Source: Glycomyces algeriensis
GTDB taxonomy: Bacteria; Actinomycetota; Actinomycetes; Mycobacteriales; Micromonosporaceae
DNA: 49,172 nucleotides
Assembly (NCBI RefSeq): GCF_027622855.1
Contig: NZ_JAPZVR010000010.1
Coordinates: 132,439-181,610 of the forward strand
Reading direction: 5' to 3'
This document shows positions 41,781 through 49,172 of this stretch, one piece after another. A program made the position numbers and the translations under genes. The notes under the pieces are model-generated. The model was not told where the DNA came from. It was given only the letters and a program-made list of their open reading frames with translations, and ran no database searches. Each line of letters begins with the position of its first letter. Positions within the stretch are counted from its first letter, which is position 1.

Positions 41781-42076
41781 GCCCCGAGTACTACCTGATC
41801 CTGGCCGCCGCGCTGTTCACGATCGGCGCCGTCGGCGTCTTGGTGCGCCGCAACTCGATCGTCGTGTTCATGTGCGTGGAGCTGATGCTCAACGCCGGGA
41901 ACCTGACCCTGGTCACCTTCGCCCGTACGAGCGGCAACATCGACGGGCAGGTGATGGCGTTCTTCGTGATGGCCGTGGCCGCCGCCGAGGTCGTCGTCGG
42001 CCTGGCGATCATCATGGCGATCTACCGGTCCCGGCGCTCCGCCTCCGTCGACGACGCCAACCTGCTGAAGGCCTAG
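41777..42076 (+). CDS. nuoK: NADH-quinone oxidoreductase subunit K
   Basis: A 99-residue three-helix membrane subunit. [46 protein letters not shown] carries the conserved Glu in the second helix (VELMLNA), and a second conserved Glu lies in [17 protein letters not shown]. Both are in the proton channel near NuoJ/NuoN. ATG 41777 overlaps the nuoJ stop. AAGGACGGGACG precedes it. Normal length. Confidence 0.96.
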   Translation: MSPEYYLILAAALFTIGAVGVLVRRNSIVVFMCVELMLNAGNLTLVTFARTSGNIDGQVMAFFVMAVAAAEVVVGLAIIMAIYRSRRSASVDDANLLKA

Positions 42077-42086
42077 AGGGGACACA

Positions 42087-43988
42087 GTGGACGAAATCTC
42101 GTACGCACCGGCCGAAGGGGTCCTCTCGCTGGCGTGGCTGCTCATCGCCCTGCCCGCGATCGGCGCCGCGGTCCTGCTGCTCACGGGCCGCAGATCGGAC
42201 AAGTGGGGCCACTGGCTCGGCGTCGCCACGATCGGCGGCGCCTTCGCGCTCGCCCTCGCGATGTTCTCCTCGCTCGCGGGCCTGGAAAACAAGAGCGCGG
42301 ACCTCGACCTGTTCACGATCCTCTCCGTAGGGGACCTGGACATCGAGGCGAACCTGCTCTTCGACCCGCTGAGCGCGGTCTTCTGCCTGCTCATCACCGG
42401 GGTCGGCTTCCTCATCCACGTCTACGCGGTCGGCTACATGGCTCCCGACGCGGGGCGCCGGAAGTTCTTCGCCTACTTCAACCTGTTCGTCGCCGCGATG
42501 CTCATCCTGGTGCTCGGCGGCAACTACTTCATGACCTTCATCGGCTGGGAGGGCGTGGGCCTCGCCTCGTACCTCCTCATCTCGTTCTGGCAGATGAAGC
42601 CCGCCGCGGCGACCGCCGGCAAGAAGGCGTTCCTCACCAACCGCGTGGCCGACGTCGGGTTCCTCCTGGCGATGTTCACCATGATCGGCGCACTGGGCAC
42701 TGTGGACTTCGCGGGCGTCTTCAACGGCGCCGCGTCGCTTTCCACCGGCACGAGCCTCGCCATCGGGCTGCTGCTCCTGGCGGCCGCGTGCGGCAAGTCC
42801 GGCCAGTTCCCGTTCCAGACCTGGCTCCCGGACGCGATGGAGGGCCCGACCCCGGTGTCGGCGCTCATCCACGCGGCCACGATGGTGACCGCGGGCGTGT
42901 ACCTCATCGCCCGCTCGCACGTCATCTTCAGCCTCAACGCGGACGTGCAGACCGCCGTCGTCATCGTCGGCGCCCTCACCCTCCTCTTCGGAGCGGTCGT
43001 GGGCTGCGCGAAGGACGACATCAAGCGCGTCCTCGCCTGGTCCACGGTCTCGCAGATCGGCTACATGTTCCTCGCGGTCGGCCTCGGCGGCGGGGCGTTC
43101 GCGCTCGGCATCATCCACCTGCTGGCCCACGGGTTCTTCAAGGCCGGCCTGTTCCTCGGCTCCGGCTCGGTCATGCACGCCATGAACGACCAGACCGACA
43201 TCCGCCGCTTCGGCGGGCTCTGGCGGAAGATGCCGCTCACCTACGCGACCTTCGCGGCCGGGTGGCTCGCGATCATCGGCCTGTTCCCGTTCTCGGGCTT
43301 CTTCACCAAGGACCCGATCATCCACGACGCCTTCGCCCGCGAAGGCTGGCAGGGCTGGGCCGTCGGCGGCGCCGCGCTCCTCGGCGCCGCGCTCACCGCG
43401 TTCTACATGACCCGCCTGTTCGTGCTCACCTTCCACGGCCCCAAGCGCTGGACGGACGACGTGCACCCGCACGAGTCCCCGGCGATCATGACCGTGCCGC
43501 TGGTGCTGCTCGGCCTCGGCTCGCTCGGCGCCGGCGCCCTCATGGCCACCTCGGTCCCCGAGTGGCTCACCCCCGTCTTCGGTGAGCCCCACGAGGTCCA
43601 CGGCCACCTGAGCCACATGCAGGTCACCGTCGCCACCACCGTCGTGGTGGTCCTCGGCGCGGGCCTGGGCTGGTTCCTCTTCCGCAACGGCACCGACGAG
43701 GTGCCGCGCGCGGCCGCCTGGCCGGTGCGCGCCGCCCGCGCCGACCTCGGAGGCGAGGCCGTCAACCGCGGCCTCTTCGAACGCCCGAGCCGCCTGGCCG
43801 CCAGCGCTTCGGTCGCCATGGACGGCCGGGTCGTCGACGGCGCCGTGAACGGCCTGGCCGCAGGCGTAGGCGGCACGTCGCGCCGCCTGCTCGTGCTGCA
43901 GACCGGTTTCGTGCGCTCCTATGCCCTGTCGATTCTTTCCGGTGCGGTCATCGTGGTGGCCGCGCTCATGGTGGTGGTCGTCCAATGA
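42087..43988 (+). CDS. nuoL: NADH-quinone oxidoreductase subunit L
   Basis: A 633-residue antiporter-like proton-pumping subunit, about 16 helices with a long lateral helix at the end. Core features: GWEGVGLASYLLISFWQMK, the TWLPDAMEGPTPVSALIHAATMVTAGVYLIARSH signature, LLFGAVVGCAKDDIKRVLAWSTVSQIGYMF and HGFFKAGLFLGSGSVMHAMNDQTDIRRFGGL. Key Glu (in WEGVG) and Lys (in DIKRV) are present. GTG start at 42087 with AGAGGGGA. 10-nt gap from nuoK and ATGA overlap with nuoM. Confidence 0.96.
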   Translation: MDEISYAPAEGVLSLAWLLIALPAIGAAVLLLTGRRSDKWGHWLGVATIGGAFALALAMFSSLAGLENKSADLDLFTILSVGDLDIEANLLFDPLSAVFCLLITGVGFLIHVYAVGYMAPDAGRRKFFAYFNLFVAAMLILVLGGNYFMTFIGWEGVGLASYLLISFWQMKPAAATAGKKAFLTNRVADVGFLLAMFTMIGALGTVDFAGVFNGAASLSTGTSLAIGLLLLAAACGKSGQFPFQTWLPDAMEGPTPVSALIHAATMVTAGVYLIARSHVIFSLNADVQTAVVIVGALTLLFGAVVGCAKDDIKRVLAWSTVSQIGYMFLAVGLGGGAFALGIIHLLAHGFFKAGLFLGSGSVMHAMNDQTDIRRFGGLWRKMPLTYATFAAGWLAIIGLFPFSGFFTKDPIIHDAFAREGWQGWAVGGAALLGAALTAFYMTRLFVLTFHGPKRWTDDVHPHESPAIMTVPLVLLGLGSLGAGALMATSVPEWLTPVFGEPHEVHGHLSHMQVTVATTVVVVLGAGLGWFLFRNGTDEVPRAAAWPVRAARADLGGEAVNRGLFERPSRLAASASVAMDGRVVDGAVNGLAAGVGGTSRRLLVLQTGFVRSYALSILSGAVIVVAALMVVVVQ

Positions 43989-45529
43989 ACGCACTCCCGT
44001 TGCTGTCGGCGCTGGTCGCCGTGCCTCTGATCGGGGCCGTGGTCGTCGCGTCGATCCGCCGCGAGAACGCGGACGCGGCCCGCTGGACCGCGCTCGGGGC
44101 CGCCGGGCTGGTCGCCGTGCTCGCCGCGCTCGTGGCGCTCGGCTTCGACTACTCCGCGGACGCGCCGTGGCTCCAGTTCACGGAGTCGTACACGTGGGTC
44201 GAGGCCTGGGACCTGAACCTGTCGTGGGGGGTCGACGGCATCGCGCTGCTCATGCTCCTGCTCACCGCGGGGCTGACGCCGATCGCGATGCTCGCGGCCT
44301 GGCGCGACCTGGACGCGGTGAAGCGCTCGGTGCCGGCGTTCTTCGCGCTGATCCTCGCGCTGGAAGCGGCGATGATCGCGACCTTCCTGGCCTCGAACAT
44401 TCTCTTGTTCTACTTCTTCTTCGAAGCGATGCTCGTGCCGATGTACTTCCTCATCGGCTCCTACGGCACCGGCCCGAAGAAGCAGTACGCGGCGGTGAAG
44501 TTCTTCCTGTACTCGCTGCTGGGCGGCCTGTTCATGCTCGTGGCCGTGATCGCCCTATGGGTGCACAACGGCGGCGTCTTCGACTGGCAGACCCTTGTGG
44601 ACTCTGAGCCGATGGCGGACGGGACGCTGCAGAACTGGCTGTTCCTGGGCTTCTTCATCGCGTTCGCGATCAAGGCCCCGTTCTTCCCGTTCCACACCTG
44701 GCTGCCGGACGCGGGCGGTGCGGCCCCGGCCGCGGTCGCGGCGCTGCTGGTCGGCGTGATGGACAAGATCGGGACGTTCGCGATCCTGCGCTACTGCATC
44801 CCGCTGTTCCCGGAGGCGACGCAGACGTTCGCGCCGTGGATCATCGGGATGAGCGTCATCGGCGTGGTCTACGCGGCGTTCGTCGCGATCGGGCAGACGG
44901 ACCTGAAGCGGCTGGTCGCCTACACGTCGATCGCCCACTTCGGCTTCATCGGCCTCGGGATCTTCGCGTTCACGCAGGCGTCCGCCACGGGCGCGGTGCT
45001 CTACATGTTCAACCACGGGCTCGCCACGGGCCTCTTGTTCATCGTCGTCGGGTTCCTCGCGATCCGGCGCGGCTCGGCGCAGATCGCCGACTACGGCGGG
45101 GCCGCCAAGACCCTGCCGGTGCTCGCCGGGATCTTCCTGTTCGCCGGCCTCGCGTCGCTGTCCCTGCCCGGGACCGCGCCGTTCATCTCCGAGTTCCTGG
45201 TCCTGTTCGGCGCCTTCACCGGCAACGAGCCGGTCGCGGTGGTCGCGACCCTGGGCATCATCCTCGCCGCCGCGTACGTGATCTGGATGTACCAGCGCAC
45301 CATGCAGGGCGAGCGGAACCCGGCGCTCGACGAGGTGCCCGCGATGAAGCGCGACCTCACGCTGCGCGAGAAGGCGCTCGTCGCGCCGCTGGTGATCGCG
45401 ATCCTCGGCTTCGGGTTCTTCCCGCAGCCCTTGATCGACGCGGTCGAGCCGGCGGTCGACAACACGCTGCTCTTCATCTCAGGCTCCCCTGAAGACCTGC
45501 CCGCCGCCGAAGGAGTCACCAATGAATGA
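43985..45529 (+). CDS. nuoM: NADH-quinone oxidoreductase subunit M
   Basis: A 514-residue antiporter-like proton-pumping subunit with 14 helices. Signatures: FYFFFEAMLVPMYFLIGSYG with the conserved Glu, PFFPFHTWLPDAGGAAPAAVAALLVGVMDKIGTFAILRY, and IGQTDLKRLVAYTSIAHFGFIGLG with conserved Lys; HGLATGLLFIVVGFLAIRRGS follows. ATG start overlaps nuoL by 4 nt. The last codons contain the SD (AGGAG) and the start of nuoN, an 8-nt overlap. Confidence 0.97.
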   Translation: MNALPLLSALVAVPLIGAVVVASIRRENADAARWTALGAAGLVAVLAALVALGFDYSADAPWLQFTESYTWVEAWDLNLSWGVDGIALLMLLLTAGLTPIAMLAAWRDLDAVKRSVPAFFALILALEAAMIATFLASNILLFYFFFEAMLVPMYFLIGSYGTGPKKQYAAVKFFLYSLLGGLFMLVAVIALWVHNGGVFDWQTLVDSEPMADGTLQNWLFLGFFIAFAIKAPFFPFHTWLPDAGGAAPAAVAALLVGVMDKIGTFAILRYCIPLFPEATQTFAPWIIGMSVIGVVYAAFVAIGQTDLKRLVAYTSIAHFGFIGLGIFAFTQASATGAVLYMFNHGLATGLLFIVVGFLAIRRGSAQIADYGGAAKTLPVLAGIFLFAGLASLSLPGTAPFISEFLVLFGAFTGNEPVAVVATLGIILAAAYVIWMYQRTMQGERNPALDEVPAMKRDLTLREKALVAPLVIAILGFGFFPQPLIDAVEPAVDNTLLFISGSPEDLPAAEGVTNE

Positions 45530-47075
45530 GGCCCAGCAAGCGGGGCTCCAGATCGACTGGGCCGGCCTGGCCCCCATGATCATCGTGTTCGTCGCGGCCT
45601 TCGGCGGGCTCCTCGTCGAGGCCACGGTCCCCAAGGGCCGCAGGCTGGTCGTGCAGGTGAGCCTCGCCGTCATCGCCTTGGCGGCGGCGTTCGCGGCCGT
45701 GATCCTGAACCAGGGCAAGAACGGCACCGCGTTCGAGATCGAAGGGGCGGCCATCGGCTCGGTCGTCCTCGACGGCCCGGGCCTGTTCCTGCAGGGGACG
45801 CTCGCGGTGCTCTCGATCATCGCGGTCCTGCTCCTCGCCGAGCGCCGCACCACGCGCGGCGGCGACTTCGTCGCCGAGGCCGCCGTGGTCGCCGACTCGG
45901 CCGCGGACAAGGCCCAGCGGCGCGAGGACGGCGCGACGGAGATCTTCCCGCTGACGCTCTTCGCGGTCGGCGGCATGATGATGTTCGTGGTCGCGGGCGA
46001 CCTGCTCACCATGTTCGTGGCCCTGGAGATGCTGAGCCTGCCGCTGTACCTGCTGTGCGGGCTCGCCAAGCGGCGCCGCCTCATCAGCCAGGAGGCCGCG
46101 CTCAAGTACTTCCTCTTGGGCGCCTTCGCGTCCGCGTTCTACGTGTACGGCATGGCGATGCTCTTCGGCTTCGCCGGCACGGTGGACCTCGCGGGGATCA
46201 ACCAGGCGGGCGTCGACTCGGGCCAGCCGCGGATGTTCCTGTACATCGGGGTCGCGATGCTCGCGGTCGCGATGCTGTTCAAGGCGGCGGCGGTGCCGTT
46301 CCACATGTGGACGCCCGACGTCTACACGGGAGCGCCGACGCCGGTGACCGCGCTGATGGCGGCCTGCGTGAAAGTGGCGGCCTTCGGCGGCCTGCTGCGG
46401 GTCTTCAACGTGGGCCTGGCGTCCTCGGCGTGGGACTGGCACCTGATCCTGACGGTGATCGCGGTGGCGACGATGCTGGGCGGCGCGATCTTCGCGGTGA
46501 CCCAGCGGAACATCAAGCGGCTCCTGGCCTACAGCTCGATCGCGAACGCGGGCTACCTGCTCATCGGCGTGATCGCCCTGGGCGAGGCGGTCGGCCAGAC
46601 CATGTTCTACCTGGCCGCCTACGGCTTCACGGTGATCGCGGCCTTCGCGGTCGTCTCGCTCGTGCGCGACGGCGACGAGGAGGCCACGCACCTGGCCCGC
46701 TGGGCCGGGCTCGGGAAGCAGTCCCCGGGCACCGCCGTGGTGGTCACGATCCTGATGCTCGCCCTTGCGGGCCTGCCGTTCACGAGCGGCTTCACCGCGA
46801 AGTTCAGCCTCTTCACGGCGGCCCTCCAGGCCGACGAACTGGGCTTGGTGATCGTCGGCGTCGTCTCCTCGGCGATCCTCGCGTTCCCGTACCTGAAGGT
46901 GGTCGTCCTGCTCTGGCTCAACGAGCCCGCACCGGACGCCCCCACCGTCAACCTGCCGAGCCCCATGGCCGGCACCGTGGTCGCGGCCGGCGTGGTCGCC
47001 ACGATCCTCCTGGGTGTGATGCCCGGCTTCCTTCTCGACATCGTCGACCAGGCCAGCACCTTCCTGAACACCTAG
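45522..47075 (+). CDS. nuoN: NADH-quinone oxidoreductase subunit N
   Basis: A 517-residue antiporter-like proton-pumping subunit and last gene of the operon. It shows LTMFVALEMLSLPLYLLCGLAKRRRLISQEAALKYFLLGAFASAFYVYG (conserved Glu and Lys), PFHMWTPDVYTGAPTPVTALMAACVKVAAF and RNIKRLLAYSSIANAGYLL. ATG 45522 with AGGAG 6 nt upstream. All 14 subunits are now present in the standard order, so the complex should be complete. A strong terminator follows 10 nt after its stop. Confidence 0.97.
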   Translation: MNEAQQAGLQIDWAGLAPMIIVFVAAFGGLLVEATVPKGRRLVVQVSLAVIALAAAFAAVILNQGKNGTAFEIEGAAIGSVVLDGPGLFLQGTLAVLSIIAVLLLAERRTTRGGDFVAEAAVVADSAADKAQRREDGATEIFPLTLFAVGGMMMFVVAGDLLTMFVALEMLSLPLYLLCGLAKRRRLISQEAALKYFLLGAFASAFYVYGMAMLFGFAGTVDLAGINQAGVDSGQPRMFLYIGVAMLAVAMLFKAAAVPFHMWTPDVYTGAPTPVTALMAACVKVAAFGGLLRVFNVGLASSAWDWHLILTVIAVATMLGGAIFAVTQRNIKRLLAYSSIANAGYLLIGVIALGEAVGQTMFYLAAYGFTVIAAFAVVSLVRDGDEEATHLARWAGLGKQSPGTAVVVTILMLALAGLPFTSGFTAKFSLFTAALQADELGLVIVGVVSSAILAFPYLKVVVLLWLNEPAPDAPTVNLPSPMAGTVVAAGVVATILLGVMPGFLLDIVDQASTFLNT

Positions 47076-47084
47076 CGCGCCAAC

Positions 47085-47122
47085 AAAAAGCCGCGGGGAG
47101 CCAACGGCTCCCCGCGGCTTTC
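47085..47122 (+). terminator. Terminator of the menJ-nuo operon
   Basis: AAAGCCGCGGGGAGCC-AAC-GGCTCCCCGCGGCTTT: a 16-bp stem with a 3-nt loop, A-rich before and T-rich after, so it can work in both directions. Confidence 0.88.
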
Positions 47123-47194
47123 GCCGTTCCGGGTGGGGCCTGCCTTACCGGGAACCCGCCCGCTGCCTGCATAGTGCCGCACCCCTCGTTTGCC

Positions 47195-47200
47195 TACGGT
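47195..47200 (+). promoter_or_regulatory. -10 box for leaderless serine hydrolase transcript
   Basis: TACGGT ends 6 nt before the ATG at 47207. No SD is present, which supports that start. Confidence 0.4.
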
Positions 47201-47206
47201 TGAACC

Positions 47207-49141
47207 ATGCTCATCAACCAGAAGCCAAGCGGCAACGTCGAACGGCGCAACTTTCGTCCAATGCGGACCGTCCTTGCCGCGGCGGCGGTCGCGGTCGCCG
47301 CGGGCGCCCTGGCGTCCCCGGCGCACGCCCAGGAACCCGCCGACATCGAAGCGATCGTCACCGAGGCCATGGACGAGCACGGCATCCCCGGTGCGATGGT
47401 CGCGATCACCTCGGGAGGCGCCACCGACACGTACGGGTTCGGGCTCGCCGACATCGACGCCGGGACCCCGGTCGACCCCGAGACCACCCGCTTCCCGATC
47501 GACTCCGTCTCGAAGACCTTCACCGCCACCGCGATCATGACCCTTGTGGACGACGGCACGCTCGACCTCGACACCGATGTGAACGAGTACCTCGACAACG
47601 TCGAGGTCGAGGACACCTACCCCGGGCAGCCGATCACCCTGCGGCACCTGCTGACCCACACCGCCGGCTTCGAAGAGGCGATCATCGGGCTCTTCGCCGA
47701 GACCGGCGCGGGCGACCGCCTCGAGGAATCCATGCTCGAACTCCCCGAGCGCGTCAGGCCGCCCGGCGAGGTGTACGCGTACTCCAACTCCGGCCTCGCC
47801 CTGGCGGGCCTGGCCGCCGCAGACGCGATCGGCGCCGACTTCGACGAGGTCCTGGCCGACCGCGTCTTCGAACCGCTCGGCCTGGACCACACCGAGGTCA
47901 ACACCGGCACCGCCACCCCCGACCGGCCCCTCGCGACCGCCTACGCGCTCCAGGACGGCGAGCAGGTCGCGTACAAGCGCAAGGCCGAGAGCGACTACCC
48001 CGCAGGCGGCATCATCGCGACCGCCGCCGACATGGGGGCGTACATGGAGTACCAGCTCGGCGACGGTGCGCCGCTCCTCTCCGCCGACGCCCTCGCCGAA
48101 CTCCACGGCCCGCAGTTCCACGCCGACCCGCGCCTGCCCGGCTCCGCGCTCGGGTTCTACGAGATGTTCCACGGCTCGACCCGCATGGTCGCCCACGGCG
48201 GCGACGGCCCCGGCTCGCACGGCCTCATGACGCTCGTGCCCGACCACGACCTCGGGATCTACATCGCCTTCAACGGCGACGGCGACGACGGCGCGGCGGC
48301 GTTCCACGCCGAGGAGGCCACCCGGGCGATCCTCGACAGCGTGCTCGGCGAGAGCAGTGAAGCGGACGGACCCGCCGGAGCCACCGCCCCGGAGACGGCC
48401 GCCGAGGCCGCCGCCGGCACCTACCGCTCCACCCGCATGAACGAGAGCGACTACTCGAACCTGTTCCTCGCGATCGGCTCCGACATCACCGTGGCCGTCG
48501 AGGACGACGGCACGGTCACCACCACCGGCCTCTCGTTCGACCCGGAAGTGGACGAGCAGCACTGGGAGCCCCAGGGCGAGGGGCTCTACCGCGAAGTCGA
48601 CGGCACACGACTTATCGCCTTCGGCGCCAACGGATCCGACACCATGCTCTACACCGGTGACGGCGCCTACGAGCAGACTGCCTGGTACGAGCGGACGGAC
48701 GTCTTCCTCGCCGCTACTGCTGCGGGCCTGCTGCTCCTCGCGAGCCTCCTCGCCTGGCCGATCGGCAACCTCATCCGCCGCCGAAGGGGCCGCCCGGCGA
48801 TGCGCCCCGGCAGCCGCACCGCGATCGTCCTCGCCGCTGCGGCCGGGATCCTGAGCACAGCGTTCATCGCGACGATGGCCGCGTTCCTCGCCGACACCGA
48901 CGCGTTCATCGTCAAGGTCCTCGAAGGCGCCCCAGTTGTGCCGCTGGCCGCGATCCCGCTGCTGGTCGCCGGGATCGCCACGGCTGCTGCGCTTGTCGCG
49001 GTCGTCATGGCCTGGGCCCGCCGCTGGTGGACGGCCGGCCGCCGCCTCCACTACACGCTTGCGGTTCTGGGCGCGGTGGTCTTCCTTGCGGCCATGGAGT
49101 TCTACCACTTCGCAACGGCACCGCTGCTGCTCTTCACCTAG
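47207..49141 (+). CDS. Beta-lactamase-fold serine hydrolase with C-terminal membrane domain
   Basis: 644 residues. A Sec signal peptide (MRTVLAAAAVAVAAGALASPAHA-Q) follows an 18-residue Asn/Arg-rich n-region. The class C beta-lactamase/PBP4*-like domain has SxxK at Ser100-Lys103 (SVSK), YxN at Tyr192-Asn194 (YSN) and HGG at 330-332 in place of KTG. After a linker and a beta-rich segment (about 410-495) there are four transmembrane helices from about residue 500. The catalytic part thus faces outside. Relatives include esterases, D-amino-acid amidases and penicillin-binding-like proteins; the substrate is not predictable. ATG 47207 fits a leaderless start; ATG 47261 is an alternative giving a shorter n-region. 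Confidence 0.85.
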   Translation: MLINQKPSGNVERRNFRPMRTVLAAAAVAVAAGALASPAHAQEPADIEAIVTEAMDEHGIPGAMVAITSGGATDTYGFGLADIDAGTPVDPETTRFPIDSVSKTFTATAIMTLVDDGTLDLDTDVNEYLDNVEVEDTYPGQPITLRHLLTHTAGFEEAIIGLFAETGAGDRLEESMLELPERVRPPGEVYAYSNSGLALAGLAAADAIGADFDEVLADRVFEPLGLDHTEVNTGTATPDRPLATAYALQDGEQVAYKRKAESDYPAGGIIATAADMGAYMEYQLGDGAPLLSADALAELHGPQFHADPRLPGSALGFYEMFHGSTRMVAHGGDGPGSHGLMTLVPDHDLGIYIAFNGDGDDGAAAFHAEEATRAILDSVLGESSEADGPAGATAPETAAEAAAGTYRSTRMNESDYSNLFLAIGSDITVAVEDDGTVTTTGLSFDPEVDEQHWEPQGEGLYREVDGTRLIAFGANGSDTMLYTGDGAYEQTAWYERTDVFLAATAAGLLLLASLLAWPIGNLIRRRRGRPAMRPGSRTAIVLAAAAGILSTAFIATMAAFLADTDAFIVKVLEGAPVVPLAAIPLLVAGIATAAALVAVVMAWARRWWTAGRRLHYTLAVLGAVVFLAAMEFYHFATAPLLLFT

Positions 49142-49151
49142 CGCACAAGGG

Positions 49152-49172
49152 AAAAGCCGCGGGGAGCGAAGC
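49152..49172 (+). terminator. Terminator (left arm and loop), cut by window end
   Basis: AAAAGCCGCGGGGAGC-GAA-GC begins the same hairpin that ends the nuo operon (47085-47122); the right arm is outside the window. Confidence 0.6.

Noticed and set aside
1..49172. CRISPR arrays, rRNA genes, prophage genes, integrase/attachment sites
   Set aside because: No regularly spaced repeats, rRNA-like sequence, phage structural genes or integrase were seen; the tRNA-Thr has no partial 3' duplicate that I could find.

Overview
The window is high-GC DNA from an actinobacterium (Actinomycetota). It has GTG starts and many GTGA/ATGA gene overlaps. Several genes carry TANNNT boxes 6-7 nt before a start codon with no Shine-Dalgarno (leaderless genes). 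Marker genes include MenJ-type and MenG-type menaquinone enzymes, an ESX/EspC-like protein with a DUF1023 hydrolase, Septum_form lipoproteins and a soluble Ser/Thr kinase. A sporulating actinomycete (Glycomyces/Micromonospora/Streptomyces-like) is plausible, but the genus cannot be fixed from the sequence alone.

Layout. 1-1857 (minus): an ABC-2 type exporter pair. 2113-4716 (plus): cysS and rlmB, with a tandem repeat between them. 4717-5156: paired operator-like palindromes, then a 168-bp MITE-like element that abuts the ribosome-binding site of an Hsp70/membrane/propeller fusion (5157-7760). 7761-7936: homopolymer-rich sequence between convergent genes. 7937-9493 (minus): two paralogous multipass membrane proteins. 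9652-11044 (minus): a solo TnpB (IS605/IS1341 type) with a duplicated right-end hairpin. 11182-11258: a tRNA-Thr(UGU) with stem irregularities. 11297-14385 (minus): a proline-rich membrane protein and an HTH/N6-methylase/HsdS-tail fusion. 14516-16142 (plus): two lipoproteins with related leaders. 16252-18398 (minus): a Ser/Thr kinase-TPR protein overlapping a membrane HhH protein. 18882-21945 (plus): a DUF4272 protein, an adenosine-deaminase-family enzyme and a COG0402 amidohydrolase. 22213-22602: a small transcription unit with a structured leader, a 54-codon ORF and a terminator, followed by menG. 23488-24890: a divergent DODA-type dioxygenase and MarR regulator with two operators. 25022-28473: a T7SS-like locus with an EspC-like protein, a DUF1023 hydrolase and two paralogous small proteins, one predicted to be a lipoprotein. 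29225-29842 (minus): wrbA. 30293-47075 (plus): menJ followed by a complete nuoA-N operon behind a perfect Rex-type operator. 47207-49141: a serine beta-lactamase-fold hydrolase with a membrane domain.

Functional theme. The right half is a respiratory-chain locus. MenG and MenJ finish menaquinone, which complex I (NuoA-N) reduces, and WrbA is a quinone reductase. One or both deaminases may serve the futalosine route to menaquinone. A CTTGTGAAGATCTTCACAAG palindrome just downstream of the likely start site of menJ-nuo points to control by the NADH/NAD+ sensor Rex. The left half is a patchwork of accessory genes with signs of mobile DNA (MITE, TnpB). The best candidates for undescribed biology are the T7SS-like effector/immunity-style operon, the structured small-ORF unit before menG, the duplicated omega-RNA end at tnpB, and the orphan methylase fusion.
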